Shown piece after piece: positions 31,343 to 33,296 of a stretch of 33,296 nt of DNA. The position numbers and the translations under genes were made by a program. How positions within the stretch are numbered: the first letter of the stretch is position 1; every line of letters begins with the position of its first letter. Source of the DNA: CAKSQF01 sp964569225 (GTDB taxonomy: Bacteria > Bacillota > Clostridia > Oscillospirales > CAG-272); NCBI GenBank assembly GCA_964569225.1, contig CAZMTU010000011.1, forward strand, positions 1 through 33,296, read 5' to 3'. The notes beneath the pieces are model-generated. The model was not told where the DNA came from. It saw only the letters and a program-made list of their open reading frames with translations, and made no database searches.

Positions 31343-32269
31343 ATGGATATTACCACCCTCTTCAACGCCATGCCGGGTGCAGTCGCTCAGGGACTGATTT
31401 GGGGCATTATGGCGATCGGTGTTTTTATCACCTATAAGGTGCTGGACTTTGCTGACCTTACAGTGGACGGCTCTATCTGCACCGGCGGCGCTGTTTGCGT
31501 CATGATGCTTATGGGCGGACACAGCATGACAGTGTCAATCATTGCGGCTGTATTAGCCGGCATGGGTACAGGACTCATCACCGGTCTGCTTCACACTTTC
31601 TTAGGTATTCCTCCTATTTTGGCGGGTATTCTCACCCAGCTCTCCCTCTATTCTATTAATCTGAAAATATTGGGCAAAGCCAATCAAGTTATCAGCGACC
31701 GTAAATATACACTGCTTGTATCACTAAAAAATGTCACGGACGTTCCATTCTATAAAAATACGATTTTGATTGTAATGCTTTTCGTAATTTTTCTAACACT
31801 TCTTCTCTATTGGTTCTTCGGCACCGGATTGGGCTGTGCGATCCGTGCTACCGGGTGCAATCCCAACATGAGCAGGGCTCAAGGTATTAATACTTCCCTT
31901 ATGAAGATTATCGGTCTTATGCTTTCTAACGGTATTGTCGCGCTTTCAGGCGCGCTGATGGCTCAATATCAGGGAAACGCGGATATTCAGATGGGACGAG
32001 GCGCTATTGTCATTGGGCTTGCGGCTGTGATTATCGGTGAAGTAGTCTTTGGCAAGCTGCTCCATAATTTCGCCTTCAGACTGCTGGCGGTAGCAATGGG
32101 CGGCATCATTTACTACATTGTTTACCAAACTGTTATTTGGCTGGGACTGGATCCTGACCTCTTGAAGCTGCTGTCCGCCGCGGTAGTAGCCCTTTTCTTA
32201 GGCATTCCTCACCTGAAAGCACACTATTTTTCCAAATCCGGTATAAAGGGAGGCAAAAAAAATGCTTGA
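31343..32269 (+). CDS. ABC importer permease (BPD_transp_2 / TrpY type)
   Basis: A 308-residue membrane protein with about eight to nine helices. It belongs to the branched-chain-type permease family PF02653, in the subgroup paired with ABC_sub_bind proteins: AQGLIWGIMAIGVFITYKVL, DFADLTVDGSICTGGAVCVM, LTGLLHTFLGIPPILAGILT-like stretch around residue 85, GCAIRATGCNPNMSRAQGIN (the coupling-loop region that contacts the ATPase) and LSNGIVALSGALMAQYQGNA. A GAAAGGAAG site precedes the ATG. Its 3' end overlaps the ATPase gene by eight bases, so the two are translationally coupled. It would form a homodimer in the importer. Confidence 0.92.
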   Translation: MDITTLFNAMPGAVAQGLIWGIMAIGVFITYKVLDFADLTVDGSICTGGAVCVMMLMGGHSMTVSIIAAVLAGMGTGLITGLLHTFLGIPPILAGILTQLSLYSINLKILGKANQVISDRKYTLLVSLKNVTDVPFYKNTILIVMLFVIFLTLLLYWFFGTGLGCAIRATGCNPNMSRAQGINTSLMKIIGLMLSNGIVALSGALMAQYQGNADIQMGRGAIVIGLAAVIIGEVVFGKLLHNFAFRLLAVAMGGIIYYIVYQTVIWLGLDPDLLKLLSAAVVALFLGIPHLKAHYFSKSGIKGGKKNA

Positions 32270-33056
32270 ACTGTCGCATATTTACAAAACCTTTAACGCC
32301 GGAACGGTAAATGCAAAAGCTGCGCTGAATGATCTCTGCCTGACCCTGAACAATGGAGATTTTGTTACAGTTATCGGCGGCAACGGCGCAGGTAAAAGCA
32401 CTATGCTTAACGCGATTTCAGGCGTTTGGCGTCCTGATTCCGGCAAGATCATTATTGACGGTGTAGATGTGACTGCTGTGCCGGAATACCGCCGCGCCAA
32501 ATATTTAGGCCGGGTTTTTCAGGATCCCATGATGGGCACCGCGGCAGAAATGAACATTGAAGAAAATCTTGCGCTTGCAGCCCGGCGGGGCAGCGTCCGC
32601 GGACTGACCTGGGGCATCCGTAAATCTGAGCGCGAAGGTTATCGGCAGCTTCTGGCTTCGTTGGAACTGGGGCTGGAAGATCGAATGACTAGTAAAGTAG
32701 GTTTGCTCTCTGGTGGTCAGCGTCAGGCGCTTACGCTGTTGATGGCATCTATGCGCAATCCTAAACTGCTCTTGCTGGATGAGCATACCGCGGCATTGGA
32801 TCCCAAAACCGCTGCCAAGGTATTGACAATCTCTGATAAAATCGTTTCTGAAAACCATCTGACTACTTTGATGATCACCCACAACATGCGGGACGCCATT
32901 GCTCACGGCAATCGCCTGATCATGATGCATGAAGGTCATGTAATCTTAGACATTGCCGGCGAGGCTAAAAAGAATCTGACCGTGGAGGAATTGCTCGAAA
33001 AGTTTTCCATCGCAAGCGGCAGCGAATTTACCAATGACCGGGCTATTTTATCTTAA
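32262..33056 (+). CDS. ABC importer ATP-binding protein (TrpZ type)
   Basis: A 264-residue single-domain ATPase energising the importer. Walker A is GGNGAGKST (Lys45), the Q-loop VFQDPMMGTAAEMNI, the signature LSGGQRQALTLLMA (148 onward), Walker B LLLDEHTAALDP with catalytic Glu173, and the switch His in LMITHNMRDAIAHG. The D-E-H after Walker B is usual for this COG1101 subgroup. It begins inside the permease gene (ATG 32262, permease stop 32267-32269) and ends the operon, with a long hairpin ten bases after the stop. Confidence 0.95.
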   Translation: MLELSHIYKTFNAGTVNAKAALNDLCLTLNNGDFVTVIGGNGAGKSTMLNAISGVWRPDSGKIIIDGVDVTAVPEYRRAKYLGRVFQDPMMGTAAEMNIEENLALAARRGSVRGLTWGIRKSEREGYRQLLASLELGLEDRMTSKVGLLSGGQRQALTLLMASMRNPKLLLLDEHTAALDPKTAAKVLTISDKIVSENHLTTLMITHNMRDAIAHGNRLIMMHEGHVILDIAGEAKKNLTVEELLEKFSIASGSEFTNDRAILS

Positions 33057-33065
33057 TCCGTTATA

Positions 33066-33099
33066 TTTAAGGGGCTTTCTGAAAAGAAAGCCCCTTAAA
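33066..33099 (+). terminator. Hairpin after the importer operon, also the first hairpin of repeat copy 2
   Basis: TTTAAGGGGCTTTCT pairs with AGAAAGCCCCTTAAA (33066-33080 with 33085-33099). It has no T run. It matches the opening hairpin of the element at 17576 with one compensating base-pair change. Confidence 0.7.
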
Positions 33100-33296
33100 G
33101 CTATCAAGGAAGGTCCAAAACAATTGCGCTATTCATAAAAATGCCCAAATTTGTTTATCCGCTTTCTCTCTCACAAAAAGGTCCAAGAGAAAAAGCGCTT
33201 AAAAAGAGAAAGACCGGGCATTTCGCCCCCTGAGGCGGGTGCTTAGGGCTTCGCCCTAAGCACCCACGATCTTTTGAGAAAAGGTCGATCAAAACT
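33066..33296. repeat. Intergenic multi-hairpin repeat element, copy 2 (cut by window end)
   Basis: After the hairpin, CTATCAAGGAAGGT (33101) corresponds to the inverted end of copy 1. The core from 33122 to 33296 aligns along its whole length with 17635-17812: the GGGC/GCCC stem, the CTTAGGG-cttcg-CCCTAAG stem (here extended to GGGTGCTTAGGG with CCCTAAGCACCC) and GATCTTTT-gag-AAAAGGTC are all kept. The distal end lies outside the window. Confidence 0.75.

Noticed and set aside
1..33296. CRISPR array, prophage or IS element
   Set aside because: No regularly spaced direct repeats, no transposase, integrase or phage structural gene was seen on either strand; the GH25 enzyme has no phage neighbours.

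Overview
The window looks like a chromosomal stretch of a Gram-positive gut-type Clostridia (Bacillota), most likely Oscillospirales/Ruminococcaceae. The reasons are strong GGAGG ribosome sites, near-consensus TTGACA/TATAAT promoters in front of almost every gene, a threonine T-box, a yybP-ykoY Mn2+ riboswitch, an ECF S component, a secreted serpin and lipoboxes typical of Firmicutes. There is no phage, no IS transposase, no CRISPR array, no rRNA and no recognisable tRNA. This placement is inference from gene content and signals.

Layout. 1-4500: the end of clpX with its terminator, a decayed HAD phosphatase, an ECF-transporter S component and thrS behind a T-box leader. 4465-6340: a membrane-anchored GH25 muramidase, then about 1.1 kb of decayed DNA with the remains of an XRE regulator. 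6344-7770: a two-gene operon pairing a queuosine-precursor transporter with a radical SAM protein (probable queuine salvage), behind a long structured leader that ends in a terminator and matches no riboswitch class I recognise. 8355-14459: monocistronic genes for a divergent ApbE-like lipoprotein, an amidohydrolase, a TRIC/UPF0126 membrane protein, and a 1008-residue fusion of a glutamine-kinase-like enzyme with a class I amidotransferase.

14521-19655: a small glycine-rich membrane protein, a lipoprotein with a jelly-roll-like region apparently inserted in an Ig-like domain, a serpin lipoprotein, an intergenic repeat element, trmO, and mntP under a Mn2+ riboswitch. 19656-25340: a decayed ECF sigma factor, a GH76 lipoprotein, a GNAT acetyltransferase, and a second, larger sigma-factor pseudogene. 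25514-33056: mscL, a heterodimeric ABC exporter behind a promoter with a perfect palindrome, and a three-gene ABC importer of the TrpXYZ type. A second copy of the intergenic repeat runs to the window edge.

The most interesting items are the glutamine kinase-amidotransferase fusion (fused equivalents of Cj1418 and Cj1417 of Campylobacter phosphoramidate synthesis, with no cytidylyltransferase in the window), the unassigned leader before the queuine-salvage operon, and the multi-hairpin repeat whose two copies show a compensatory base change. Four decayed genes, three of them transcription regulators, suggest ongoing loss of regulators.
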